Positions 31,044 to 40,178 of a DNA stretch of 44,708 nt are shown one piece after another. The notes below the pieces were generated by a model. It worked only from the letters and a program-made list of their open reading frames with translations. It was not told the origin of the DNA and made no database searches. The translations under genes and the position numbers were made by a program. The DNA comes from Candidatus Saccharibacteria bacterium RIFCSPHIGHO2_12_FULL_47_17 (lineage in GTDB: Bacteria > Patescibacteriota > Saccharimonadia > Saccharimonadales > UBA10212): the NCBI GenBank assembly GCA_001790575.1, contig MGCV01000003.1, positions 1-44,708 on the forward strand. Direction: 5' to 3'. Position 1 is the stretch's first letter, and each line of letters starts with the position of its first letter.

Positions 31044-32204
31044 ATGTATATGGTGGTCAAAAAACTAAAAGTCCTGACTGCGCTAGTTTATATTTTGAGC
31101 CTTAGCTTGGTTAACGTTGGTCTGGCAGCAGCCGACACTCGCCCGTATTTTAAAGCTTATGGAGCCGATACATTCAGTGGTGGAGGCTTCAACTCGGGCC
31201 CATCATCATGTAATCCGTCGGATAGTTCCTACCAAGCGCCGGACTATTCTGGCCCGTCTAATTTATACAAAGGTGGCGTCATGGGCTTTGGCACATATGA
31301 TGCCAACAGCCAAAAAGCCAAAGGCGCCGGCAGTGAATTCGGCGCGCTGGCGCTAGGAATTATCGAAGGCAGCAGCGGCGCCGGCGAACCTTACGGTTTC
31401 TCGACCGGTACAACCGGCTACAACAAGACCAGCTTTGCCAACAAAAGCACCATCACGGCCAATAACTTCTGGGGCGGCTTTTTGGAAGGCACTGTTCGCC
31501 AAACACACTGCATTCCAGATTATTTCGGCACTAAACAATCTTCGCCTCAAACTATCGTCTCGGCTAACGACGTTGCGGCTCTTAACACTGGCCAGTATTT
31601 AATCAATGGCAGTGGCATCACCAATGTTGCTGCAGCTTCGCCAATCGCCGCCGGTAAGAAAATAACTTTATTTGTCTCTGGCGACGTCTTTATTTCATCA
31701 AATATTACTTACGGCGCCCATAACGTGGATAATGTGCCCAAGTTTACACTGGTTGTAAAAGGCAATATTTATATTGCTAATGATGTTGGCCAGCTGGATG
31801 GTCTTTATATTGCCCAACCCGCTCCAGGTCCAGAATTATGTGTTGATCCCGGGCCTGGAGACGATCCAAATGACCCGAAATTTGGATGTAAGTCGACTTT
31901 TGAGGGTGGAATTATATGGACCTGTCATACGAACTCAACCGATCCGCCAACCGATGTTTATGTTAGTGCGGCCTGCCGCAATAAGCTGACCATTAACGGC
32001 GCCTTTATCGCCAAGAAAGTTAATCTGGTCCGGAGCAGCGGCGATGTGAACTCAGCCATACCCGGAGAAACAGCCAGCAGTGGCAACATTGCCGAAGTCT
32101 TTAACTTTACGCCAGAAATGGTAGTTGGCGGCGGATTCTTCAATTCGGCCGGCGCTGCTACCAACAAAATCCAAAGCCTGATCAGCCTGCCTCCAGTGTT
32201 CTAG
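31044..32204 (+). CDS. Secreted repeat-rich protein upstream of the pilus operon
   Basis: MYMVVKKLKVLTALVYILSLSLVNVGLAAADT-like start: a signal peptide with cleavage likely after GLAAA. The mature part is Gly/Ser/Asn-rich with recurring strand-turn units (GKKITLFVSGDVFISSN, FTLVVKGNIYIANDVGQLDGLYIAQP, LTINGAFIAKKVNLVRS), suggesting a beta-helix. Six Cys may form disulfides outside. TATACT is just before the ATGs at 31044/31050. It lies directly upstream of pilM and may be a pilus-associated or surface protein; this role is inferred from position only. Confidence 0.6.
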   Translation: MYMVVKKLKVLTALVYILSLSLVNVGLAAADTRPYFKAYGADTFSGGGFNSGPSSCNPSDSSYQAPDYSGPSNLYKGGVMGFGTYDANSQKAKGAGSEFGALALGIIEGSSGAGEPYGFSTGTTGYNKTSFANKSTITANNFWGGFLEGTVRQTHCIPDYFGTKQSSPQTIVSANDVAALNTGQYLINGSGITNVAAASPIAAGKKITLFVSGDVFISSNITYGAHNVDNVPKFTLVVKGNIYIANDVGQLDGLYIAQPAPGPELCVDPGPGDDPNDPKFGCKSTFEGGIIWTCHTNSTDPPTDVYVSAACRNKLTINGAFIAKKVNLVRSSGDVNSAIPGETASSGNIAEVFNFTPEMVVGGGFFNSAGAATNKIQSLISLPPVF

Positions 32205-32214
32205 CAGGCCTTTT

Positions 32215-32320
32215 ACAGTTTACAGTTTACTGTTCACCATGCGTTTACCGTGGTCCGTTTACATTGAAAACAGAAAACAGAAAACGTATGGAAAACCGTG
32301 AACGGATAATGGTAAAAACC
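32215..32320. repeat. Diverged TTTACTGTTTACC-type repeat
   Basis: CAGTTTACAGTTTACTGTTC, ACCATGCGTTTACC and, on the right side, AAAACAGAAAACAG, GGAAAACCGTGAACGG resemble the units at 7174-7250 and 42864-42975. The left half is rich in TTTAC, the right half in its complement, so the segment can fold. It lies between the secreted protein and pilM. Confidence 0.65.
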
Positions 32321-32361
32321 TAGCGTTAATCTATAACGCTAATGTATAATTCAGAGTAATT

Positions 32362-33402
32362 ATGGCATTTTTCAGTGGTGGGCGATCCGACTTCTTTGGC
32401 CTGGATATTGGTACCTTTGGCATGCGAGCCGTTCAACTGAGAGGCCCTGGCCCGATTAAGACCCTTGATCGCTACGGCGAAATAACGCTGGATAGCACAG
32501 TTGGTACCGGCTATGACGTGGTTGATAAACAAGGCTTCGCCCAAGCTCTGCAGCGCTTGGTCAAGCAAACCGGAATTAGTAGTAAAAATGTAGCCGTCAA
32601 CATCCCCTCGCAACGAGTATTTACGACCATTATTGACATACCCAAAATGGTTCCGGCCGAACTGGAAAAAACTATTCGCTACCAGGCCGGTTCGTATATC
32701 CCCACGCCCCTGGATAAATCAAAAATCGATTGGGCGGTGATTGGCAACTCGGCCCAGGCCGGAAAAGTAGAAGTTCTGATTTCTAGTGCGCCAAATGATT
32801 TTATAGAATCCCGCTTGGCTCTAGTTGAGTCTGCTGGTCTAAACGTCATGGCTATGGAGCCGGATAACATGGCTTTGGCCCGGGCGATTGTGGCGGTTGA
32901 TGCCACGCTACCCCAGATGGTTTTGGATGTGGGCAGTGTTAGTGCCGATCTGGTGATTAGTTTTGGCGGCACGCCTCATTTAGTGCGAGCCATTCCAACC
33001 GGCATGCAAAACATCGTCCGGGCGGCCACCCAAAATCTGGGGATTGATGTCAAACAAGCCCAGCAGTTTGTCCTTAAATTCGGCCTGGGCAAAGATAAGT
33101 TAGAGGGAAGGGTTTACGCCGCTATCATTGGTGTGGTAGATGGCCTGATAGCCGAGATAGAAAAGTCGATCAAATTTTTCGCTGAACGTTATGGTAATAC
33201 TAAACTGGACCGCATTATCGTGACCGGCGGCGCCTCGACCTTGCCGGAACTGCCGCTTTATATCGCCAATAAATTCGGCATTAATGTAGAAATTGGTAAT
33301 GCCTGGCGTAATGTTAATGTGCCGGCGCCTCAACAAAATCAAGCCATGGTAGTTTCTAGCCATTTTGCGGTAGCGGTCGGTTTAGCAGAAAGGATGGAGT
33401 GA
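32362..33402 (+). CDS. pilM: Type IV pilus assembly protein PilM
   Basis: An actin-like ATP-binding protein on the cytoplasmic side of the pilus platform. FFGLDIGTFGMRAVQL is the first phosphate loop, QMVLDVGSVSADLVIS the second and RIIVTGGASTLPELPLYIA the adenosine motif. Its 346 residues are full length. It binds the short N-terminal tail of PilN. TATAAT lies 11 nt before the ATG, marking the start of the pil operon. The stop overlaps pilN by one base. No pilQ secretin is seen downstream, as expected for a single-membrane cell. Confidence 0.93.
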   Translation: MAFFSGGRSDFFGLDIGTFGMRAVQLRGPGPIKTLDRYGEITLDSTVGTGYDVVDKQGFAQALQRLVKQTGISSKNVAVNIPSQRVFTTIIDIPKMVPAELEKTIRYQAGSYIPTPLDKSKIDWAVIGNSAQAGKVEVLISSAPNDFIESRLALVESAGLNVMAMEPDNMALARAIVAVDATLPQMVLDVGSVSADLVISFGGTPHLVRAIPTGMQNIVRAATQNLGIDVKQAQQFVLKFGLGKDKLEGRVYAAIIGVVDGLIAEIEKSIKFFAERYGNTKLDRIIVTGGASTLPELPLYIANKFGINVEIGNAWRNVNVPAPQQNQAMVVSSHFAVAVGLAERME

Positions 33403-34112
33403 TGGCACCCCGTGCTCAATTTAACCTACTGCCAGACATCAAACAAACTGGCGTCAAGCTGCAAAGATCTCGTCGGCTGGTGGCCTCCACAGCGGTTTTG
33501 GTCAGCATAATCTCGGCCGCTATCTTTGTGCTAATGCTGCTAACGGTTTATGGTATCCAGAAAAAACAGCTGTCTGATACCGACAAAGACATTACTAGCT
33601 ACAGTCAAAAATTAGCGGCCACCGAAAACCTAGATAGGATTTTGACAGTCCAAAACCAACTGACCACTTTATCCGGCCTGCATCAAAATAAGCATGCTGT
33701 GTCGCGAATTTTTACCTATATGCCCGAAGTCACACCCAGCAATGTCAATTTGAGTAATTTATCACTTGATCTGACGGCCGACACTATCCAGATTGACGGC
33801 ACCGCCGATTCACAAAAATCGGTTAATACCTTTGTAGATACCTTGAAGTTCACCACCTATAGCTTAGGATCGGACACCACCGCCAAGACAGCCTTTCCCT
33901 CGGTGGTACTTAGCAGCTTTGGTATCGGTGAAGGCCGAGCTAGTTTTTCGGTTAATGTCACTTTTGATGCGGTGCTGTTTAGCAGCAGTGCCATAGATTC
34001 TAGCGGTAACAGCGTGGCACCGAAACTCGATGTCCCCAAACTAACTTCTACTCGATCAGTCCTCGATGATCCGTCCAACGTCTTATTCAACGGTCAGGGA
34101 GGAGGGCAATGA
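33402..34112 (+). CDS. pilN: Type IV pilus inner-membrane protein PilN-like
   Basis: Starts MAPRAQFNLLPDIKQTGVKL; the NLLP motif near the N-terminus is the PilM-binding tail of PilN. A single membrane span (VLVSIISAAIFVLMLLTVYG) is followed by a coiled coil and a ferredoxin-like periplasm-side domain. ATG 33402 is preferred over GTG 33399. GGAGGAGGG lies at its 3' end, where a following start would be expected, but a palindromic insertion intervenes before pilO. Confidence 0.85.
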   Translation: MAPRAQFNLLPDIKQTGVKLQRSRRLVASTAVLVSIISAAIFVLMLLTVYGIQKKQLSDTDKDITSYSQKLAATENLDRILTVQNQLTTLSGLHQNKHAVSRIFTYMPEVTPSNVNLSNLSLDLTADTIQIDGTADSQKSVNTFVDTLKFTTYSLGSDTTAKTAFPSVVLSSFGIGEGRASFSVNVTFDAVLFSSSAIDSSGNSVAPKLDVPKLTSTRSVLDDPSNVLFNGQGGGQ

Positions 34113-34113
34113 T

Positions 34114-34197
34114 GACCCCGATTAGAAGTAGTATGTCAAAGACATCTTCTGATTTGTTTAAAACAAATCAGACTTCTAACGGGGTCTATCCCGTTAG
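34114..34197. repeat. Palindromic insertion between pilN and pilO
   Basis: The outer pair is GACCCCGATTAGAAGT (34114-34129) and ACTTCTAACGGGGTC (34172-34186). The inner perfect pair is TCTGATTTGTTT (34148-34159) and AAACAAATCAGA (34161-34172). An alternative hairpin is CTAACGGG (34176-34183) with CCCGTTAG (34190-34197). The element lies in a 183-bp gap in an operon whose other gaps are under 20 bp. Confidence 0.7.
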
Positions 34198-34295
34198 CAC
34201 CTCACCCCTCTCTTACATTTATCATCGCACGTTGGATGGCAAGTACAGCACTAGCTTTAGGTTAACTTTATTGCTGAAGGCTGAGGTCTAATGGG

Positions 34296-34973
34296 ATGAA
34301 AGCTAAATTCGACTTTAAAAAGCTCAATTTAGACCGCGGCCAGACCCGCATGTTGGTGATGATTACCGCAGCCGTGGCAGTGAGTGTATTTTGTCTTTTG
34401 AGCGCTAAGGCGCTGTGGAGTCAGGCGGCCTACCATCGTCAGGTCCTGAGCGCTAAAAAAGAAGCTGTTAAACAGCTCAAATCCAACCTAGATACGATAG
34501 AAACCTTAAAAACCCAGTACGATTCGTTCAACTCGGCCAATCCCAACGCCATTGGCGGCAAGAATGTGGCCGATGCTAATGCCGCTCCGCCGGATGGTGA
34601 AAACGGTCGAATTGTGCTGAATGCTTTGCCTGCTAAATACGATTTCCCAGCTTTGATTTCTTCAGTTACTAAAATAATGACGATTAACCGGATCGGTAAC
34701 CCAGGCATTGCCGGCAGTGACCAGTCGGCAACCATTAGCTCTCAACCAACCGCCAACCCTCAGGCTGTCGAAATACCCTTAAGCCTTAGCGGCCTAACGA
34801 CTTACAGCGGCGCCCAGAATCTAGTCCGCGACCTGGAACGCTCCATCCGACCATTTGATATCACCAAATTGCAGCTGTCTGGCTCTAGCGCCAGTCTGTC
34901 AGTTTCGGCTAGCGTGACAACCTATTTCCAGCCGGCTAAAATTTTGAGTAGCGGCACCAAGGAGGTCAAATGA
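34296..34973 (+). CDS. pilO: Type IV pilus assembly protein PilO-like
   Basis: A 225-residue bitopic protein: short basic cytoplasmic tail, membrane span (MLVMITAAVAVSVFCLLSA), coiled coil (KKEAVKQLKSNLDTIETLKTQ) and a globular outside domain. This is the PilO layout, partner of PilN. GAGGT 8 nt upstream supports the start. The next gene overlaps by 4 bp. Identified by order and topology rather than by strong motifs. Confidence 0.75.
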   Translation: MKAKFDFKKLNLDRGQTRMLVMITAAVAVSVFCLLSAKALWSQAAYHRQVLSAKKEAVKQLKSNLDTIETLKTQYDSFNSANPNAIGGKNVADANAAPPDGENGRIVLNALPAKYDFPALISSVTKIMTINRIGNPGIAGSDQSATISSQPTANPQAVEIPLSLSGLTTYSGAQNLVRDLERSIRPFDITKLQLSGSSASLSVSASVTTYFQPAKILSSGTKEVK

Positions 34974-35230
34974 GACGCCGGGAAATAATCTTAATTAGTT
35001 CGGCGGCGGTGATTGCCGCAATCATTGCCTTGACAGTTTCCAGCATGGTCTTTAACGCCCCATCCAGCCGTAGTAAAGTACCGGTAGTTGAGGCCATCAA
35101 GCCTAGCTTCCCAGATGTCAAAAACGATCCCGCCTACAGCACGTTTCTTAATCGTAATGCCCTGGATCCGACTCAACCGATACAAATTGGTAATACCAAA
35201 AATACTTCCCCTTTCAACCCAACCCAATAG
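34970..35230 (+). CDS. Small membrane-anchored pilus-operon protein (PilP position)
   Basis: An 86-residue protein with one N-terminal span (IILISSAAVIAAIIALTVSSMVF) and an exported Pro/Asn-rich tail ending TSPFNPTQ. It occupies the place of pilP but lacks the PilP beta domain and any lipobox Cys. It is coupled to pilO (ATGA) and followed 10 bp later by pilB. It may link PilN/PilO to the wall; function unproven. Confidence 0.65.
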   Translation: MRRREIILISSAAVIAAIIALTVSSMVFNAPSSRSKVPVVEAIKPSFPDVKNDPAYSTFLNRNALDPTQPIQIGNTKNTSPFNPTQ

Positions 35231-35240
35231 GAGGCGCGTG

Positions 35241-37019
35241 ATGGGTATTTTATCGCCTGACACCCAACTCAAGGTCGAGGAAACTCTGGTAGCTGGCGGA
35301 CTTTTGTCTCAACCAGAGCTCGATCAACTAAAAGATAAAGCCGCCCGCCAAAAGCAGCCAATCCTGACCTTCCTGATAGACTCTGGCCGGATAACCGACG
35401 AGCAGTTAACCAAAGCCCTGGCCGAAGTTAATGGTCTGTCATATGTTAACTTAAGCAAAATCCACGTTAACGAAAAAACCTTAAGTTTGCTGCCTAAAGA
35501 TATCGCCGAGCAGTACATGGCCGTACCGATTGGCGAAATGCAAAACTATCTGGTGGTAGCCATGCTGAATGCCGATAACCTTCAGGCCGTTGACTTTTTA
35601 TCTTCTAAAATCGGCCGGCCGATAAAATCTTATGCCGCCAGTGAGTCGGGCATTAGAAGGGTGTTAGAGCAGTTCGGCAAGTTGGGGCTCCAACACGGGC
35701 TAACTTCGATGCTCGACGTTGGCCAGCCGGCTGCCGGTGCTGAGACCCCATCAACCACCGACAAGGCTAGCCAAACTATTGTTCAGGATTCGCCCATTAG
35801 CCGGGCGCTCAGTGCCATCATGGACTACGCTGCCAACAACAATGCCAGCGATGTCCATATCGAATCGCTGGAAAAAGAACTGAAAATTCGTTGTCGCGTC
35901 GACGGCGTAATGCGCGAAATTATGCGCCTGCCCAAGACCAACGAGGCGCCGCTAATTTCTCGCATAAAAATATTATCCAATCTAAAAATTGATGAGCATC
36001 GTATACCGCAAGACGGTCAATTTACCATCAAAGCCGCTGGCAAGGAAATAGACCTTAGGGTGGCCATCAGCCCGGTGGTATGGGGCGAGCAGGTGGTGCT
36101 GCGGCTGCTTGATAAATCAGACACCGCACTACGGTTTGAAGAAATGGGCTATAACGGCCGGGCACTACGAATGCTCAAACGGGCGTTAGCTCAACCGCAT
36201 GGCATGATTTTGACTTCCGGGCCGACTGGCTCCGGTAAAACCACCAGCATGTACGCCATGATCCAAGCCATCAAAAACGACGCTATTAATATTGTGACGC
36301 TAGAAGACCCGGTGGAATACAAAATGGAGGGCGTTAATCAAATCCAGGTTAATCCAGACGTCGGCCTGACATTTGCTTCCGGGCTGCGCTCGGTTTTGCG
36401 CCAAGACCCCGATGTAGTAATGGTTGGCGAGATTCGCGACAAAGAAACGGCCAACCTGGCGGTGCAGGCCGCTTTAACCGGACACTTAGTCTTTAGCACG
36501 CTGCATACCAACTCGGCGGCTGGCATTTTGCCGCGCCTACTTGATATGGCCGTAGAGCCGTTTTTAATTGCCTCAACCGTTCGCACAGTCCTTGGCCAGC
36601 GCCTGGTACGCAAAGTTATCCCCGGCGAAACTTACCAGTCGACTAAAGCCGAGACTGTGGCCATTCAGCAGACTATTGGTGCCATCTTACCCAAAACGCC
36701 AGCCGAGGTGGCCAAAGTTGGTGTTGATCTTGGCTATCAGAACTTGCCTCTGGCGACGCAAAACGCTTATACTTTGGTTAAGCCCAGGCCAACGCCCGAT
36801 AGCCCGTCAGGCTTTAAGGGACGAATGGGACTTTACGAGGTCTTTGAGGTAACCGAGGCTATCCAGGACCTGATTGTCAAACGGCCCACTTCTACGATGA
36901 TCCAAAAGGTGGCGCAAAGCCAGGGCATGATAACCATGAAACAGGACGGCTATCTCAAAGTACTGGCCGGCCTGACAAGTATTATGGAAGTAAATAGGGT
37001 GGCTTCGGCTGATAGTTAG
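35241..37019 (+). CDS. pilB: Pilus extension ATPase PilB (GspE family)
   Basis: A 592-residue hexameric ATPase that powers pilus polymerisation. An N-terminal MshEN-like domain (LKVEETLVAGGLLSQPELDQ) is followed by the motor: Walker A ILTSGPTGSGKTTSMYAMI, Asp box VTLEDPVEYKMEGV and Walker B QDPDVVMVGEIRDKETA. The tetracysteine zinc motif usual in PilB/GspE is absent; the region before FKGRMGLYEV has no Cys. The start at 35241 follows GGAGG; the frame is open upstream but overlaps the previous gene. Confidence 0.93.
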   Translation: MGILSPDTQLKVEETLVAGGLLSQPELDQLKDKAARQKQPILTFLIDSGRITDEQLTKALAEVNGLSYVNLSKIHVNEKTLSLLPKDIAEQYMAVPIGEMQNYLVVAMLNADNLQAVDFLSSKIGRPIKSYAASESGIRRVLEQFGKLGLQHGLTSMLDVGQPAAGAETPSTTDKASQTIVQDSPISRALSAIMDYAANNNASDVHIESLEKELKIRCRVDGVMREIMRLPKTNEAPLISRIKILSNLKIDEHRIPQDGQFTIKAAGKEIDLRVAISPVVWGEQVVLRLLDKSDTALRFEEMGYNGRALRMLKRALAQPHGMILTSGPTGSGKTTSMYAMIQAIKNDAINIVTLEDPVEYKMEGVNQIQVNPDVGLTFASGLRSVLRQDPDVVMVGEIRDKETANLAVQAALTGHLVFSTLHTNSAAGILPRLLDMAVEPFLIASTVRTVLGQRLVRKVIPGETYQSTKAETVAIQQTIGAILPKTPAEVAKVGVDLGYQNLPLATQNAYTLVKPRPTPDSPSGFKGRMGLYEVFEVTEAIQDLIVKRPTSTMIQKVAQSQGMITMKQDGYLKVLAGLTSIMEVNRVASADS

Positions 37020-37028
37020 GAACTAGGG

Positions 37029-38105
37029 GTGGCTGAAATATCACAAAATATTAAAATCGAACTTCTGCTAGAAGACGTTGTTAAGAAGAAAGCGTCCGAT
37101 TTGCATCTTCAGGTTGGTTTGCCGCCGATCCTGCGGATTGATGGCGTCTTGTCGCCGGTGCCGGGCGCGCCGGCCTTGAGCGAACAATTGGTCGAAACTC
37201 TGGTCTTTTCGCTTTTGGATGAGGACCAAAAACAAATCCTGCTACGCGACAAAGAGTTTGACTTTAGCTTCGCTTTTGGTGATCTGGGTCGCTTTCGGGT
37301 CAATGCCTTCCACGAGCGGGGCAATTTGGCAGCCGCTATGCGCCTGATTACTAACGAAATTAAGAGTGTCGAACAGCTGGGACTGCCAAAAATTATCAGC
37401 AAATTCGCCGCCTATCCGCGGGGGTTAGTGCTTATTACTGGCCCAACCGGCTCGGGCAAATCAACAACCCTGGCGGCTCTAATCGAGAAAATAAATAGCG
37501 AGCGCCCACTACATATTATTACTGTCGAAGACCCGATTGAGTACACCCATCAATCTAAAAAATCGATCATTGTCCAACGCGAAGTCCATTATGACACCTA
37601 CAGCTTCTCGGCCGCCCTGCGTTCCAGCTTGCGTGAGGATCCGGACGTGGTGTTAATCGGTGAAATGCGCGATCTGGAAACCATTGCTGCCGCCATTACC
37701 ATTGCCGAAACTGGCCATTTGGTTTTTGCTACTTTACATACTAATTCGGCGGCTCAAAGCATTGATAGGATGATTGATGTCTTTCCACCACATCAGCAGC
37801 CGCAGGTTAGAGCGCAACTGGCTAACATTTTAATGGCTATCTGCTCACAGCGTCTGATTCCAGCGCTGGGTGGCGGTCGGGTCGTGGCTACCGAAATTTT
37901 GATCGCCACGCCGGCGGTACGCAACATCATCCGCGAAGGCAAAACTTATCAACTGGAGGCCGTCATTCAAACCGGCGCCGACTATGGTATGCAGAGCATG
38001 GACCGCACTTTGGTCAATCTAATACATTCGGGCATTATCAGCTATGATGAAGCCCGCAACTACGCCGTTGACGTCGAGGAATTAGACCGACTGATGAGGA
38101 CCTAA
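37029..38105 (+). CDS. pilT: Pilus retraction ATPase PilT
   Basis: A 358-residue retraction motor. KKASDLHLQVGLPPILRIDG starts the PAS-like domain. Walker A is LITGPTGSGKSTTLAALI, the Asp box is TVEDPIEYTHQSKKS, and Walker B is REDPDVVLIGEMRDLETI. ETGHLVFATLHTNSAAQSIDRMID is the His box. The GTG start lies 9 bp after pilB. Its presence implies retractable pili, used for twitching or DNA uptake in related systems. Confidence 0.94.
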   Translation: MAEISQNIKIELLLEDVVKKKASDLHLQVGLPPILRIDGVLSPVPGAPALSEQLVETLVFSLLDEDQKQILLRDKEFDFSFAFGDLGRFRVNAFHERGNLAAAMRLITNEIKSVEQLGLPKIISKFAAYPRGLVLITGPTGSGKSTTLAALIEKINSERPLHIITVEDPIEYTHQSKKSIIVQREVHYDTYSFSAALRSSLREDPDVVLIGEMRDLETIAAAITIAETGHLVFATLHTNSAAQSIDRMIDVFPPHQQPQVRAQLANILMAICSQRLIPALGGGRVVATEILIATPAVRNIIREGKTYQLEAVIQTGADYGMQSMDRTLVNLIHSGIISYDEARNYAVDVEELDRLMRT

Positions 38106-38227
38106 ATGACTACGTCATTGTATTTATCATTTACCAATTCACATTTACCAATTAAGTATCATTTATCATTTGTTAAATGGTTAATGGTTAATAATTCGGC
38201 TAATGGTAAATGGATAATGGTTAATGC
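38104..38227. repeat. Hairpin and ATTTACCA-type repeats between pilT and pilC
   Basis: AATGAC-TAC-GTCATT (38104-38118) is a perfect hairpin at the pilT stop. Then TTTACCAATT/ATTTATCATTT units (to about 38172) face TTAATGG/TAATGGTAAATGG units (38177-38225), so the whole 120 bp can fold on itself. It separates two genes of one operon by 143 bp. Confidence 0.6.
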
Positions 38228-38248
38228 GCCGACGGTAGGAGACGCTTG

Positions 38249-39463
38249 ATGCAGAGCTTTACTTACACAGCCCGCAACCTTAGAACCGGCGAGAAAATAA
38301 CGGCCGATGTGGAGGCCGAAAACGAGGCCGCGGCCGCTAGACTTTTAACCGAGCGCGGTCTGGCGCCACTAGAGATTGTGCCTAAAAAAGACGAGGGTTT
38401 GCGCTTACTATTCAACCGCATTCCGGCCAAACATATGGTTATTTTTTCGCGTCAGTTGTCCACGCTGGTTAATTCCGGCCTGCCGCTGGTTCAAAGCCTA
38501 GACGCAGTTCGGGGGCAAACTTCCAACAAGCAACTCAAGCCAATCATCGCTAAGATCATTAACGATGTCGAAGCCGGCTCCTCTTTAGCCGAAGCCATGG
38601 CCGCCCACCCGAAAGTTTTCAGCGATGTCTATACTAGTCTGATTGCTGCCGGTGAAGCTTCCGGCACACTTGATGTCAGCTTGGAACGCTTGGCCAACCA
38701 GCAAGAAAAAGATGCCGAGATTGTCGCGCGCCTGCGCGGCGCCATGTTATATCCATTTCTGGTCATTATTGTTCTGGTTGGTGTAGTTGTCTTTTTGATG
38801 ACTTCCGTTTTGCCCCAAGTTGAAAGCCTCTATGCTGGCCTGCCCGGCGTCGAATTACCGGTTATTACCAAACTGCTACTGGCTCTTTCCCATTTTCTGC
38901 TGAAGTTCTGGTGGTTAATAATTTTGGCTTTTGGCGGTGGCATTTTCCTGTTGGTGCGCTGGGTACGAACGCGGCCTGGCCGACTGTTCTATGATCAATT
39001 CAAACTACGAGCCTGGGGCATCGGGCCGCTGTTTATGAAGCTTTACATGTCCCGTTTCGCCAGAGTTTCTTCGACGCTGGTGGCCAGCGGTGTACCACTG
39101 ATTCAAGTACTCAACACAACCTCCAAATCAATCGGCAATGTCCACGTCGAGGCGGCTATTTTGCGGGCCGCCGAGGAGGTCAAGGGCGGCAAGGCTTTAA
39201 GTGAGAGCTTAGCTGGCGATAAGCATTTTCTGGAGTTGGTGCCCAACATGGTTCACACTGGCGAGCAATCTGGTTCGTTGGATGCCATGCTTGGCAAACT
39301 GGCCGATTATTACGAAAAAGAGGTTGATAATCAAATAAAATCGATTGCCACCGTAATTGAACCGGTGCTGATGATTACGGTTGGTATCATCGCTCTGATA
39401 ATCGTGGCTGCCGTGCTGCTGCCAATTTACTCGCTGGCCGGTAAGAATTTCGTCAAAATATAA
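38249..39463 (+). CDS. pilC: Type IV pilus platform protein PilC (GspF family)
   Basis: A 404-residue integral membrane platform that couples PilB to pilin assembly. Two homologous GspF domains each carry the conserved block: FSRQLSTLVNSGLPLVQSLD and SRFARVSSTLVASGVPLIQVL. Three membrane spans separate and follow them, the last IIALIIVAAVLLPIYSLA. TAGGAG lies 8 nt before ATG 38249 (the TTG at 38246 is not needed). Full length. Confidence 0.94.
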   Translation: MQSFTYTARNLRTGEKITADVEAENEAAAARLLTERGLAPLEIVPKKDEGLRLLFNRIPAKHMVIFSRQLSTLVNSGLPLVQSLDAVRGQTSNKQLKPIIAKIINDVEAGSSLAEAMAAHPKVFSDVYTSLIAAGEASGTLDVSLERLANQQEKDAEIVARLRGAMLYPFLVIIVLVGVVVFLMTSVLPQVESLYAGLPGVELPVITKLLLALSHFLLKFWWLIILAFGGGIFLLVRWVRTRPGRLFYDQFKLRAWGIGPLFMKLYMSRFARVSSTLVASGVPLIQVLNTTSKSIGNVHVEAAILRAAEEVKGGKALSESLAGDKHFLELVPNMVHTGEQSGSLDAMLGKLADYYEKEVDNQIKSIATVIEPVLMITVGIIALIIVAAVLLPIYSLAGKNFVKI

Positions 39464-39541
39464 AGATTGCAAGTTCAAGCAGATGTAATATCATATAAGC
39501 ATAAGCATTCACCAACGTATTTCCCAGGGGGGCATATTTTA

Positions 39542-40129
39542 ATGAAAAATTTTATCAAAAAAAGAACTAGTGGGCTTGCCTTGTGGAATGTTCGCCAAAA
39601 GCGAACCGGCAAAGTCGATTCCACTGGGTTTACTATTATTGAAGTCCTGATCGTTTTGGCAATTGCCGGTTTGATACTGTCAATAGTCTTCATCGCTGTG
39701 CCGCAGTTGCAGCGCAATGCCCGTGATTCCAAACGACAAAGTGTAGCCAACCGCTTAAGCTCCGAACTGGGTTCATTCTCGGCCAACAATCAAGGTGCTT
39801 ATCCTTGGGTGGGCGTAAACGGCAACTTTACAAGTTGCGCCACTGCCAATAACAATAACCAGAGCTGTTATGACTGGCACAACCGCTACATTAATGGCAA
39901 GGTTAATATTCAGGATCCAACTTCCGGCAGCGACACCACTATTTTTTATGCCAATACCGGTACTTTGCCGGCCTGGTCGCTTGGCAATGTCTGGATCAGC
40001 GTCGGCGCCGTTTGCAACGGTGACCGTCCACCACAGGGCGCCACCGGCGCGTCAGCCACATCCAAACAGTATGCCCTGACAATTGCTCTAGAACGAAGCA
40101 ACACTTACTACTGCGTCGATAACGGCTAG
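39542..40129 (+). CDS. Type IV pilin, probable major subunit
   Basis: A 195-residue prepilin. Leader of 29 residues, then cleavage expected after Gly in DSTG|FTIIEVLIVLAIAGLI, with Glu at +5 and a long hydrophobic helix. The remainder is Asn-rich with Cys residues that could form the D-loop. ATG 39542 is preferred over a GTG/TTG extension to 39467. It precedes pilD. The longer mature part and its place after pilC suggest the main subunit; this is an inference. Confidence 0.85.
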   Translation: MKNFIKKRTSGLALWNVRQKRTGKVDSTGFTIIEVLIVLAIAGLILSIVFIAVPQLQRNARDSKRQSVANRLSSELGSFSANNQGAYPWVGVNGNFTSCATANNNNQSCYDWHNRYINGKVNIQDPTSGSDTTIFYANTGTLPAWSLGNVWISVGAVCNGDRPPQGATGASATSKQYALTIALERSNTYYCVDNG

Positions 40130-40178
40130 CGCTCGCACCATATTTTTGCAAGCGCCTTCTCACCGTGAGTAGCTGTTA

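Noticed and set aside
34109-34291. 60-codon frame after pilN with a strong SD and ATGA overlap
   Set aside because: It is mostly palindromic repeat DNA, has no protein-like pattern and ends just before pilO; treated as an orphan start left by an insertion.
35088-35240. Long N-terminal extension of pilB
   Set aside because: It overlaps the previous gene out of frame; the ATG at 35241 has GGAGG and matches the family start.
39467-39541. Upstream extension of the pilin gene
   Set aside because: ATG 39542 gives a normal prepilin leader; the extension has no SD and looks non-coding.
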